Positions 48,439-56,052 of a stretch of DNA of 64,000 nt are shown in pieces (within the stretch, counting starts at the first letter, position 1; the number at the start of each line of letters is the position of its first letter). The position numbers and the translations under genes are program-made. Source of the DNA: Pseudomonas caspiana (GTDB taxonomy: Bacteria > Pseudomonadota > Gammaproteobacteria > Pseudomonadales > Pseudomonadaceae); contig NZ_LOHF01000001.1 in assembly GCF_002158995.1 (NCBI RefSeq), positions 91,367-155,366 on the forward strand, given 5' to 3'. The notes under the pieces are model-generated. The model was not told where the DNA came from and made no database searches. It saw only the letters and a list, made by a program, of their open reading frames with translations.

Positions 48439-49773
48439 ATGAAGTTTCTGAAGTGCAATCTCATCACGCTTGCGGTGTCGCTGGGCGTCAGTCAGCTCGC
48501 GTCGGCAGGCGCTGTCAGCGATCAATCAGAGGCCACCGGGTTTGTTGAAGGCAGTAGCCTCAACATCAATCTCAGAAACTATTACTTCAATCGTGACGGA
48601 AAAAACAGCAACGGCGAACGCACGGGCGACCAGAAGGACTGGACCCAGGCAGTGCTGGGTAATTTCAGCTCCGGCTTCACCCAGGGCACGGTCGGTTTTG
48701 GCGTTGACGCCTATGGTTACTGGGGGTTGAAGCTGGACGGCGGTGCCGGGACCAGCGGCACCGGGAATCTGCCGGTGAACCGCAACGATTCGCCTGAGGA
48801 TGAGTACGGAACTGCCGGCGGTGCAGTCAAACTGCGTATATCCAAGACTGAACTGCGTTACGGCAACCTGCAGCCGACGGCGCCGGTATTTGCCGCCGGG
48901 GGGACCAGACTGTTCCCGCAAACCGCAACCGGCTTCAATTTGCTGAGCAGTGAAATCGACGGTCTGGATCTTGACGTTGGCCACTTCACGGGAAGTAATG
49001 GCCCGGTCACGACCAATAACGATCACGGTCTGTACGCGTCCTATGCAGATGTCGAGGCATCCAGCGTTGATTATGCCGGTGGCAAGTACACCATCAACGA
49101 TAATCTGACCGTCAGCCTCTATGGTTCGGACCTCAAAGATGTATGGCACCAGTACTATGCCAATACCAATTTCACGCTGCCACTTGCCGAAGAGCAGTCA
49201 CTCAATCTGGATTTCAATATCTATCGCACTACGGATTCGGGTCAGGCCAAGGCCGGGGATATCAGTAACACTACCTGGTCGATGGCGGCGGCTTATTCTT
49301 TCCTGACGGCGCACACGGTGACGCTGGCGTTCCAGAAAGTTAATGGCGATACGCCATTTGATTACGTGGCTTTCGGTAATAACTCGGCAGGCGATACAGC
49401 GGACTCCATCTTCCTCAGCAACTCCGTGCAATATTCGGACTTCAATGGCCCCGGAGAAAAGTCATGGCAGGCGCGTTATGACCTGAACATGGCGAGTTAT
49501 GGTGTGCCCGGTCTGGGGTTCATGGTGCGCTACGTCACGGGTGATGATATCGACGGCACGAACATGCCTGCCAATACCCGGTACGGCGGTTATGGCGAAG
49601 ACGGCAAGCACCATGAGACTGATCTGGAGGCCAAGTACGTGGTGCAATCGGGGCCAGCCAAAGATCTGGCGTTGCGTATGCGCCAGTCCTGGCACCGGGC
49701 CAATGCTGATCAGGGCGATACGGATAACAACGAATTCCGTCTGATCGCCGACTACCCGATCAATATCTTCTAA
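48439..49773 (+). CDS. OprD-family outer membrane porin
   Basis: 444 aa. Signal peptide ending ASA (LAVSLGVSQLASAGAVSDQ), then OprD features: SLNINLRNYYFNRDGK, KDWTQAVLGNFSSGFTQGTVGFGVDAYGYWGLKLDGG, RLFPQTATGFNLLSSEIDGLDLDVGHFT, a GLGFMVRYVTGDDIDGTN stretch and a terminal FRLIADYPINIF strand. An 18-stranded substrate-specific barrel for amino acids, peptides or aromatic acids; substrate not predictable. ATG 48439 follows GGGGAAAAGA; a TTG at 48421 is not needed. Confidence 0.9.
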   Translation: MKFLKCNLITLAVSLGVSQLASAGAVSDQSEATGFVEGSSLNINLRNYYFNRDGKNSNGERTGDQKDWTQAVLGNFSSGFTQGTVGFGVDAYGYWGLKLDGGAGTSGTGNLPVNRNDSPEDEYGTAGGAVKLRISKTELRYGNLQPTAPVFAAGGTRLFPQTATGFNLLSSEIDGLDLDVGHFTGSNGPVTTNNDHGLYASYADVEASSVDYAGGKYTINDNLTVSLYGSDLKDVWHQYYANTNFTLPLAEEQSLNLDFNIYRTTDSGQAKAGDISNTTWSMAAAYSFLTAHTVTLAFQKVNGDTPFDYVAFGNNSAGDTADSIFLSNSVQYSDFNGPGEKSWQARYDLNMASYGVPGLGFMVRYVTGDDIDGTNMPANTRYGGYGEDGKHHETDLEAKYVVQSGPAKDLALRMRQSWHRANADQGDTDNNEFRLIADYPINIF

Positions 49774-49838
49774 TACCCCTCGCATCATCGCCAGGCGGAC
49801 ATTGTGTTTGCCTGGCGCCTGGGCCTCCCTGGCTGAAA

Positions 49839-49855
49839 GTTTGTAATTTACAAAC
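49839..49855. promoter_or_regulatory. Perfect 17-bp palindrome, operator-like
   Basis: GTTTGTAATTTACAAAC, eight-base arms around one central base, 65 bases after the porin stop. A one-base loop makes it a poor RNA hairpin, so a dimeric regulator site is more likely. The 49774-50152 gap contains no supported gene. Confidence 0.4.
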
Positions 49856-50082
49856 GAGCAATCGTCCCCACGACATCCCGGGTATCGCTGATACATTGAT
49901 ACGGGTATCGGGTTCGCGCGGCTGGCAGGAACATTCGCTATTTCAGCGACCCGCGAAGTCAACATACTTTTTTATAACGATGTGTTTTTAATCATCGCAC
50001 TTGTCGCAGTACTGACCATGAGCGCAATTATTGTTCATGGCCTGTGGCTCAGGTGTCACCCGACGGGGTAACCCTAAACTGA

Positions 50083-50118
50083 CAAGGCCGCTGCATAGTG
50101 AAATGCTGCGGCCTTTTG
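50083..50118 (+). terminator. Rho-independent terminator (plus strand)
   Basis: AAGGCCGC ... GCGGCCTT with a roughly 16-base partly paired loop (TGCATAGTGAAATGCT), followed by TTGTTT. Probably ends plus-strand transcription from the porin; it also lies just beyond the stop of the minus-strand DUF2790 gene. Confidence 0.65.
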
Positions 50119-50152
50119 TTTACGTCATACGTTGAGCCAATAAGCATCCGAC

Positions 50153-50425
50153 TCAGCCATTCTGGCAGTTGTTGCCATCACTGATGCGGGTGTATTCCAG
50201 GTTGTGCTCAACGCCTTTGCTGTCGAGGTACAGCATGTGCGCCACGACTGGGCCACAGGTATTACTTTGCGCCGCCGTCACGTTGAGAACTTTGGCAATA
50301 TCAAGGTTTTGCGAGTAGTCGTAATCGACCGCCGCTGGAATCTGCGAGTTGTTATTGACTTGGTCGTTAGCCGAAGCGAAGACCGCGAAGAACGATAAAG
50401 CGGCGAACAGCGCGAGGTTTTTCAT
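50153..50425 (-). CDS. DUF2790 secreted protein
   Basis: 90 aa: signal peptide MKNLALFAALSFFAVFASA, then YDYSQNLDIAKVLNVTAAQSNTCGPVVAHMLYLDSKGVEHNLEYTRISDGNNC, the DUF2790 pattern with two Cys likely to form a disulfide. Periplasmic, unknown function; other members respond to copper or stress. Transcribed away from the cluster at 50705. Confidence 0.8.
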   Translation of the reverse strand: MKNLALFAALSFFAVFASANDQVNNNSQIPAAVDYDYSQNLDIAKVLNVTAAQSNTCGPVVAHMLYLDSKGVEHNLEYTRISDGNNCQNG

Positions 50426-50704
50426 GTGTATCTCCGAAGACGTTTAAGTAATTTTTTCTGCAAAGCTTCAGATTTGCTTTGCTGTTGAAGTGGATTCTAT
50501 GCGCGCCAATGGTCATTCAAAAATGGAGCGTGTCGATACACGCCATCACCGGGGCCGATACATGTGTGAAGTTGATATTCGAACCGCTTAAACCATTCGG
50601 ATCTAATAATTAGATACGCGACGTCGGTTGTATCAATGGATCAGATAGCCACTTTCTATCGCCGACTGCATGCTCTGGCCATTAATTAGCCACGGACGCT
50701 GAAC

Positions 50705-51097
50705 ATGCAGAAGTTCGAAATACTTCGACAAACCCGCTTCGATAATCTGGTCCATCAATACGGTCTGGACGGCAGTCGTTTACTGCCATGGCAGGGCTAC
50801 CCGATGCCGTTTGCCGGGGGCTGGTGCGTCGTCCGGCCAGGAACAAGCAGCGAAGCACACACCCAGATCGATCAGGAAATCTTCATCGCCATCAAAGGCC
50901 GCTCGCGACTGGTCGTGGGTGAGCGTGAACTGGAGTTCGGCGTAGGAGATATCGCGGCGATTCCGAAGCACACCAATCACTACATCATCAATGACTCGGA
51001 GGAGGACTTTCACTTCTACGTGGTCTGGTGGGACATGAACTACGTCAATGACTTCGTCGCCCAACACAACGAAACCACGGGGTGCCTGAATGACTAG
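50705..51097 (+). CDS. Cupin, stand-alone subunit of a probable hydrazine (N-N) synthetase
   Basis: 130 aa single cupin. Motif 1 is EAHTQIDQEIFIAIKG and motif 2 GDIAAIPKHTNHYIIN, offering His52, Glu58 and His92 as metal ligands (Gln54 replaces the second His of the usual HxH). In s56-p1, triacsin and formycin-type pathways a zinc cupin fused to a MetRS-like domain joins an N-hydroxylated amine to an amino acid with formation of an N-N bond. Here the cupin is a separate protein whose last 8 bases overlap the MetRS-like gene. First gene of the operon. Role inferred from context; a plain cupin has many possible jobs. Confidence 0.72.
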   Translation: MQKFEILRQTRFDNLVHQYGLDGSRLLPWQGYPMPFAGGWCVVRPGTSSEAHTQIDQEIFIAIKGRSRLVVGERELEFGVGDIAAIPKHTNHYIINDSEEDFHFYVVWWDMNYVNDFVAQHNETTGCLND

Positions 51098-52589
51098 GTT
51101 CGTTGTCACCATCACGCCGCCGACACCCAATGGCGACCTGCACATCGGGCACATTGCCGGGCCTTTTCTGGGCGCGGATGTTTTCACCCGTGTTCAGCGC
51201 CAGCGGGGTCATGACTGTGTGCTGGTTTCCTATTCCGACGATTACCAGTCCTACATGCTGCGCAAAGGGCTGGAGCAGGGCGTGGACCCGGTCGAGCTGG
51301 CGGGGCGCAACTCTGATCGGATTGAAGCGTCACTCGCGGCGATCAACATCAGGCCCGACAACTGGATGCGTCCACATGGCAATCCGTTTTTTGCCGACGC
51401 CGTGCGAGAGGTTTTCGACAAGGCCCGCGCAGCGGGAGCCATCGAATTTCGTGATTCCAGCGAGGCGTACTGCCCTGACTGTGACGTCTGGGGCTACGAA
51501 GCGTTTGCTCGTGGCCTGTGTAACTACTGCGGGGCCGAGTCCGATGCCAGCCAGTGTGAAAACTGCGCTCAGGCTCCCGACTCCGAACTGATGAGCGAAC
51601 TGCGTTGCAAGCTGTGCAGTGAGCCAGTGCAGTGGCGCAGCAGCCATCGGGCATTCCTCAAACTGGCGCGGTTCAAACCCGCGTTACGCGACAGCCTGCT
51701 CAATCGCAAATGGCGCAAGCCGCTGGACAGCTGGCTGCCCGAGACGCTCGAACATTTACATGACTGGGGCGTGACCCGGCCCGGCGACGCGGGGCTGGAT
51801 CTGGCTGAAGGCGATTCGTGCCGGGTGCACACCTGGTTCATGGGGCTGGCCGGTTATATGGCCGCTTTCCGCGAACACGCCGCTCGCATAGGCGAGCCCG
51901 AGCTGTTCCAGCAGTACTGGCAGTCGGGGCAGGGCACGCTGGTGCATTTTCTCGGTTTCGACTGTGTGTTCAGTCACGCTGTGGTTTACCCGGCCTTGTT
52001 GTCGGTGCTGGACGATCTGCAGATCCGCCAACACTTCATGCCCAACCAGTTCCTCAAGCTTGACGGCTTGAACCTGTCCACTAGCCGCAACCATGCGATC
52101 TGGGTCGCCGATCTGGCCCGCCAAGCCTGTGCCGACAGCGCTCGGTTGTATCTGGCGAGTATTGCGCCGGAGGAGTGTGAGGGCGATTTCCGTCTGCAGC
52201 ATTTCCTGCTCTGGCGCGACAGCCTGTTTGGCGAGTTTTTCCCTGCGTTGCTTGAGGCGGGCGCCCGGCAGCACGGCAGTTGGTGGAGCGGCATGTGCGG
52301 ACCTGACGCTGGCCTGCTTGAAGCGTTGCGGCTGCAATGGGTCAAGGCCACGCAGCCGGAACAATTCTCTATGAAAACCATGGCCAGCGTCCTGCTCGAC
52401 GTGATTGCCATCGCGCGTATCCGTCTGGGCGAAGGACGTCCGGTCAGCCACTTCGCCGCGTTCATTGCCGTGACCGGTCAGGCGCTGATTCCGGACACGA
52501 CCGCACGCATCGTCGAATCATTCGAGCTGCCACTGGACAGGGTCAGTGCAACGATTCTCACCGGCTCGGCCGCTGAATACTGCATTTGA
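51090..52589 (+). CDS. Methionyl-tRNA-synthetase-like enzyme of a hydrazine synthetase
   Basis: 499 aa class I synthetase core. HIGH signature LHIGH at residues 17-21; four zinc-knuckle CxxC pairs between about residues 128 and 175 (CPDC, CNYC, CENC, CKLC); the KMSKS loop is altered to LNLSTSRNH near residue 328. It is shorter than cellular MetRS and seems to lack the anticodon-binding helix bundle and tRNA-binding tail. In known clusters this domain uses ATP to attach an amino acid to the hydroxylamine oxygen, and the cupin then rearranges it to N-N. Overlaps the cupin gene (ATGACTAG). Not a housekeeping synthetase. Confidence 0.8.
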   Translation: MTRFVVTITPPTPNGDLHIGHIAGPFLGADVFTRVQRQRGHDCVLVSYSDDYQSYMLRKGLEQGVDPVELAGRNSDRIEASLAAINIRPDNWMRPHGNPFFADAVREVFDKARAAGAIEFRDSSEAYCPDCDVWGYEAFARGLCNYCGAESDASQCENCAQAPDSELMSELRCKLCSEPVQWRSSHRAFLKLARFKPALRDSLLNRKWRKPLDSWLPETLEHLHDWGVTRPGDAGLDLAEGDSCRVHTWFMGLAGYMAAFREHAARIGEPELFQQYWQSGQGTLVHFLGFDCVFSHAVVYPALLSVLDDLQIRQHFMPNQFLKLDGLNLSTSRNHAIWVADLARQACADSARLYLASIAPEECEGDFRLQHFLLWRDSLFGEFFPALLEAGARQHGSWWSGMCGPDAGLLEALRLQWVKATQPEQFSMKTMASVLLDVIAIARIRLGEGRPVSHFAAFIAVTGQALIPDTTARIVESFELPLDRVSATILTGSAAEYCI

Positions 52590-52604
52590 ACGGACGCACA
52601 CCTC

Positions 52605-53741
52605 ATGTTGATGGACTATGACGTCGCAGTGATCGGCGCGGGCATTATCGGCGCCAGTATTGCGGCACGGCTCAGCACTGCCGGACTGGCTGTGGCCCTG
52701 ATCGATAAGGACGCGGCAGGCGCTGGCGGAGCAAGTGCGCTGTCCGGCGGGCTGGTGCGGGTGTATGACCCCGACCCACTGTTGATGGACTTCGCTGCGT
52801 TTTCGATTGGCCTGCTGGACGACGGTATTTTCGCCGGTACGTACGCTCGGGCCTTGCAGCGCAGCGGCGCACTCTATCGCGCTGCGCCTGAGCAAATGGA
52901 CGACCTCTGCCGCGCCATTGAGCAACACGCCAGCCCTCGTTACCCCATGCGCCTGATCGCCAGTCGCGAGCTGGATGGCGGGCAGTTTCCACTGTGCCCT
53001 GATCAAGCTCGGGTCAATCTGTACGAGCCGCATGCCTGCATCGGCAACGTCAGGCTGGCGACCCAACTGCTGGCAGATGTGGTGCGGCGCAATGGCCTGT
53101 TGCTGGAACATTGCCAAGTACGCGCCATTGATTGCAAATCACCTCACGAGGTCCATGTAGGACTGGGCGAGAGCACCTTGCGTTGCCGTGCGCTGGTGGT
53201 GGCTGCCGGTGGCTGGAGTCGGCGATGGGTGCCGGGTTTGCAACTGCAAACCCGCTCCATTCCGCTGGCTCGGGTACTGACCAACACAGAGTGCGGCATG
53301 CCGGTGATTGATGCCGTCAGCCAGAGTTACCTGATTCCCCTGACGCGCCAGGTGGTGCAGACCGGTTGTGGCTTTCGCGACACGGAGCAATCTCCGGATG
53401 ATCTGCCAGCCACTGACCTGCGCAATCGGCAGGACGCGGTCAATCGGGTGCGTCAGTTGACCGGCTGTACTCACTCTGAAGTGCTGGATGTGCTGCCCGG
53501 TTTTGATAGCTACAGCCCAGACGGTCGCCCGCTGCTGGGGTTTGTCGAGGAAGACAGTCCGGTGTTCCTCGCCACTGGCATGTCCGGCCTGGGCTTCAAG
53601 TTTGCGCCTGGCATCGCCCAGATCGCTTTTGAGCACATGCAAAGTCGCCTGCTCGGTAAGGAAACTGGCGCTGGCTGGTCGGCACTGTCCCCACGGCGTG
53701 CCATGCAACATGGGGAAGTTGTCGCGGGAGTGCAGCCATGA
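52605..53741 (+). CDS. FAD-dependent amino acid oxidase (DAO/glycine oxidase-like)
   Basis: 378 aa. FAD-binding VAVIGAGIIGASIAARLSTAGLAVALIDKD at the N-terminus, a central substrate domain and the C-terminal DAO signature GFDSYSPDGRPLLGFVEEDSPVFLATGMSGLGFKFAPG. In hydrazine pathways a DAO-type oxidase (for example those of triacsin and formycin) cleaves the N-N intermediate oxidatively to release a hydrazine or hydrazinoacetate. That is its likely role here. 15 bases after the MetRS-like gene; overlaps the next gene by ATGA. Confidence 0.82.
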   Translation: MLMDYDVAVIGAGIIGASIAARLSTAGLAVALIDKDAAGAGGASALSGGLVRVYDPDPLLMDFAAFSIGLLDDGIFAGTYARALQRSGALYRAAPEQMDDLCRAIEQHASPRYPMRLIASRELDGGQFPLCPDQARVNLYEPHACIGNVRLATQLLADVVRRNGLLLEHCQVRAIDCKSPHEVHVGLGESTLRCRALVVAAGGWSRRWVPGLQLQTRSIPLARVLTNTECGMPVIDAVSQSYLIPLTRQVVQTGCGFRDTEQSPDDLPATDLRNRQDAVNRVRQLTGCTHSEVLDVLPGFDSYSPDGRPLLGFVEEDSPVFLATGMSGLGFKFAPGIAQIAFEHMQSRLLGKETGAGWSALSPRRAMQHGEVVAGVQP

Positions 53742-54694
53742 CGATGCTCAAAGTCGGTGTGTCTGCCTTGTTTGATCCTGCGGTCACTCCCCACGCGAGA
53801 ACTTTTCTACGGGCAATGTGCGTGGCACGAAACTTCATCCCGGCTCTGGCTCCGGTGCAGTGGCATTTCCTTGATGACGGCGCCAATCGTGCGCGTGCCG
53901 AGCAGGTCGCGGAGCACATGGTGGCTGCTGACGTCGACCTGGTGATCGGTCATTTCTCATCCGATGCGGCAGTCAGCGCAGCACCGGTTTATCGGCAAGC
54001 GGGCATCGCGTTGCTGACCCCGGCGGCGACGATTGATTGCCTGACCCAGGACCATCACAACGTGTTTCGTTTTTGCCCGTCGGACCGGCAACTGGCCAGG
54101 GATCTGCTCGGCTGGATCGCCGTCAAAGGCTGGCAAACCCTGCACATCTGCGCCGATAACAGTGCGCACGGACAAGCCTTGGCCAAGTGCATTGCTCAGG
54201 CTGCAAGGGATGGCGGCCTACGCCAGACCGATGAGCGTGAACTGGCGCAGGTGGAAGTATTTGCCGGGCGCCTGCGCAGCAGCCGCGAGCATTGGCAGCA
54301 GCGTCGTGCGGCGGGCAGTCAGCGGCCGCTGATCCTCACCGATGATGCCGCTTCGCCATATCTGGGCAACGCCGCCGCGGACGACCGCACGACCTGGGTG
54401 ATCGGTTTCGGCAATGCCGAAAATCCAGAGCAGCCATGTCCGGGCATCTTGCAGCACAGGGCACTTTTTGGGACAGCCGCTGAAACCTACTACCGGGAAA
54501 GCCTGCTGCTGTTCCACGTACTGGGCGTATTGGCCGGCCGCCACTGGCGTCGCGCCGAGCTGCTGCATGCCTTGAATCACACCACCTTCAACACGCCGTT
54601 GGGCGACGTCAGTTTCGATCAGGGCGAGCGCCGGGGCGCGTGTAACAACCTCTGGCGAGTGGGCCCCCAAGGGCTGCAAGCCATTAACGAATAG
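53738..54694 (+). CDS. Periplasmic-binding-fold protein without signal peptide
   Basis: 318 aa resembling type I substrate-binding proteins of the branched-chain amino acid class (KVGVSALFDPAV near the start; DLVIGHFSSDAAVSAAPVYRQAGIALLTPAATIDCL; a hinge VFRFCPSDRQLARDLLGWI). No signal peptide or membrane segment is visible at the N-terminus, so it should remain in the cytoplasm. It could be an AmiC-like sensor or a repurposed binding or catalytic protein of the pathway. No ABC permease is nearby. Overlaps the preceding oxidase gene by ATGA. Confidence 0.65.
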   Translation: MTMLKVGVSALFDPAVTPHARTFLRAMCVARNFIPALAPVQWHFLDDGANRARAEQVAEHMVAADVDLVIGHFSSDAAVSAAPVYRQAGIALLTPAATIDCLTQDHHNVFRFCPSDRQLARDLLGWIAVKGWQTLHICADNSAHGQALAKCIAQAARDGGLRQTDERELAQVEVFAGRLRSSREHWQQRRAAGSQRPLILTDDAASPYLGNAAADDRTTWVIGFGNAENPEQPCPGILQHRALFGTAAETYYRESLLLFHVLGVLAGRHWRRAELLHALNHTTFNTPLGDVSFDQGERRGACNNLWRVGPQGLQAINE

Positions 54695-54725
54695 CAATGC
54701 CTTAAACACTATGGATGGGACGCAA

Positions 54726-56042
54726 ATGAGTGCATCAACAACAGGGGGCGTTCACGCAGACGCCGTGTGTATCGGCTTCGGTCCGGCGGGCATCGCGCTG
54801 TCGTGTGTCTTCGAAGACGCACGCGAAGCAGGCTCACCGCTTGGCGAGCTTTCCATGTGTTTTCTGGAGGCCGCTCATGACACACAGTGGCATCGCGAAC
54901 TGCTCCTCAGCGGTACGGACATCAATCATCACGTGTTCCGTGATCTGGTCACGCCGCGTGATCCGCGCAGCCGCTTTTCGTTCGCCATGTACCTCAAGGA
55001 TCAGGGCCGCATGTTCGACTTCGGCCTGCTGGGTCGCCCGGCCAGTCGCCACGAATGGTCGGACTACCTGCGCTGGGTTTCGGCGCAAGTCGATGGTCAG
55101 ACGAAATTCAATGCACCGGTCAGGGAAATTCTGCCGGTGATGGAGGAGGGGCGCCTTAGCCGTGTTCAGATCGAAATACCGAACGGCCGTGTCGAAACCC
55201 GCAATATCGTGCTGTCCAGCGGCAGCGCGCCTCATATCCCTGAGCTGTTCCAGGGTTTGCTCGGACCGACGTTGTTTCACACCTCGCAGTTCCTGACCCG
55301 CTTGCAGGCGTTCGGCGAGTCCTTGCCCAAGCGCTGGCTGGTGGTCGGCTCAGGGCAGAGTGCAAGCGAATCGGTGCTGGAACTGATCGCCCGGGAGCGC
55401 CACATCCTTGTGCATTCGGCCCATCGTTCTGCGGGTTTCAAACTGACCCAGCTCGGACAGTTCCCCAATCGGGTGTTCGCCCCGGACCACGTGGATTACT
55501 TCCACGGCCTGGACCCTGCCGCCCGGCAGCGTTTTCTGGGCTGGAGTCGATCGACCAATTACGCCGGAATCGATCCGGACGAAAGCCAGAAGCTGTTTTC
55601 ACTGATCTACGAAGACGCCATCGCCGGTCGCCAACGCCTGCGCACCCATGCCTACAGCGAGATCAGCAAGGTGGAAAAAATCACCGATGGCTACCAGGTC
55701 ACGCTGACGGACACCTTCAGCCTACGCAGTCAGGTGCTGGAGGTTGACGTAATTGTGCTGGGCACCGGTTATCAGCAGCCTGTCTTGCCGCCGCTGCTAA
55801 GCAACTTGCAGCCGTGGCTAAAGGCCGATCTGGATGGCGGGCTGGTGATTGATCGCGATTACCGCATCGCTACACAGGGCCAATGCGACATCAAGTTGTG
55901 GGTCAACGGGCTCTCCGAGCGCAGTCACGGCATCAGCGACAGCCAGTCGTTTTCGCTGATGGCATTGCGTGCCGAGCGTATCGCGCTGGGCCTCGAACGT
56001 GCCGTGCAGGCGCAAACCCTTGAACCGCTGCTGACTGAATGA
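54726..56042 (+). CDS. Amine N-hydroxylase (SidA/PvdA/IucD family)
   Basis: 438 aa: FAD motif CIGFGPAGIALS, HRELLLSGTDINHHVFRDLVTPRDPRSRFSFAMYL (typical of ornithine/lysine N-oxygenases), NADPH motif LVVGSGQSASESVLEL, GFKLTQLGQFPNRVFAPDHVDYFHGL, and VIVLGTGYQQP. It uses NADPH and O2 to hydroxylate a side-chain amine. With an L-Dap synthase next door, the substrate may be the beta-amine of 2,3-diaminopropionate rather than ornithine or lysine. ATG 54726 is preferred; ATG 54711 adds five residues. Confidence 0.82.
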   Translation: MSASTTGGVHADAVCIGFGPAGIALSCVFEDAREAGSPLGELSMCFLEAAHDTQWHRELLLSGTDINHHVFRDLVTPRDPRSRFSFAMYLKDQGRMFDFGLLGRPASRHEWSDYLRWVSAQVDGQTKFNAPVREILPVMEEGRLSRVQIEIPNGRVETRNIVLSSGSAPHIPELFQGLLGPTLFHTSQFLTRLQAFGESLPKRWLVVGSGQSASESVLELIARERHILVHSAHRSAGFKLTQLGQFPNRVFAPDHVDYFHGLDPAARQRFLGWSRSTNYAGIDPDESQKLFSLIYEDAIAGRQRLRTHAYSEISKVEKITDGYQVTLTDTFSLRSQVLEVDVIVLGTGYQQPVLPPLLSNLQPWLKADLDGGLVIDRDYRIATQGQCDIKLWVNGLSERSHGISDSQSFSLMALRAERIALGLERAVQAQTLEPLLTE

Positions 56043-56052
56043 CGTGACCCTC

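Noticed and set aside
49982..50071. 29-codon GTG frame encoding one hydrophobic segment after the porin
   Set aside because: No ribosome site, very short, no second line of evidence.
51090..52589. Housekeeping methionyl-tRNA synthetase
   Set aside because: Short length, degenerate KMSKS, apparent lack of an anticodon domain and location in a biosynthetic operon argue against it.
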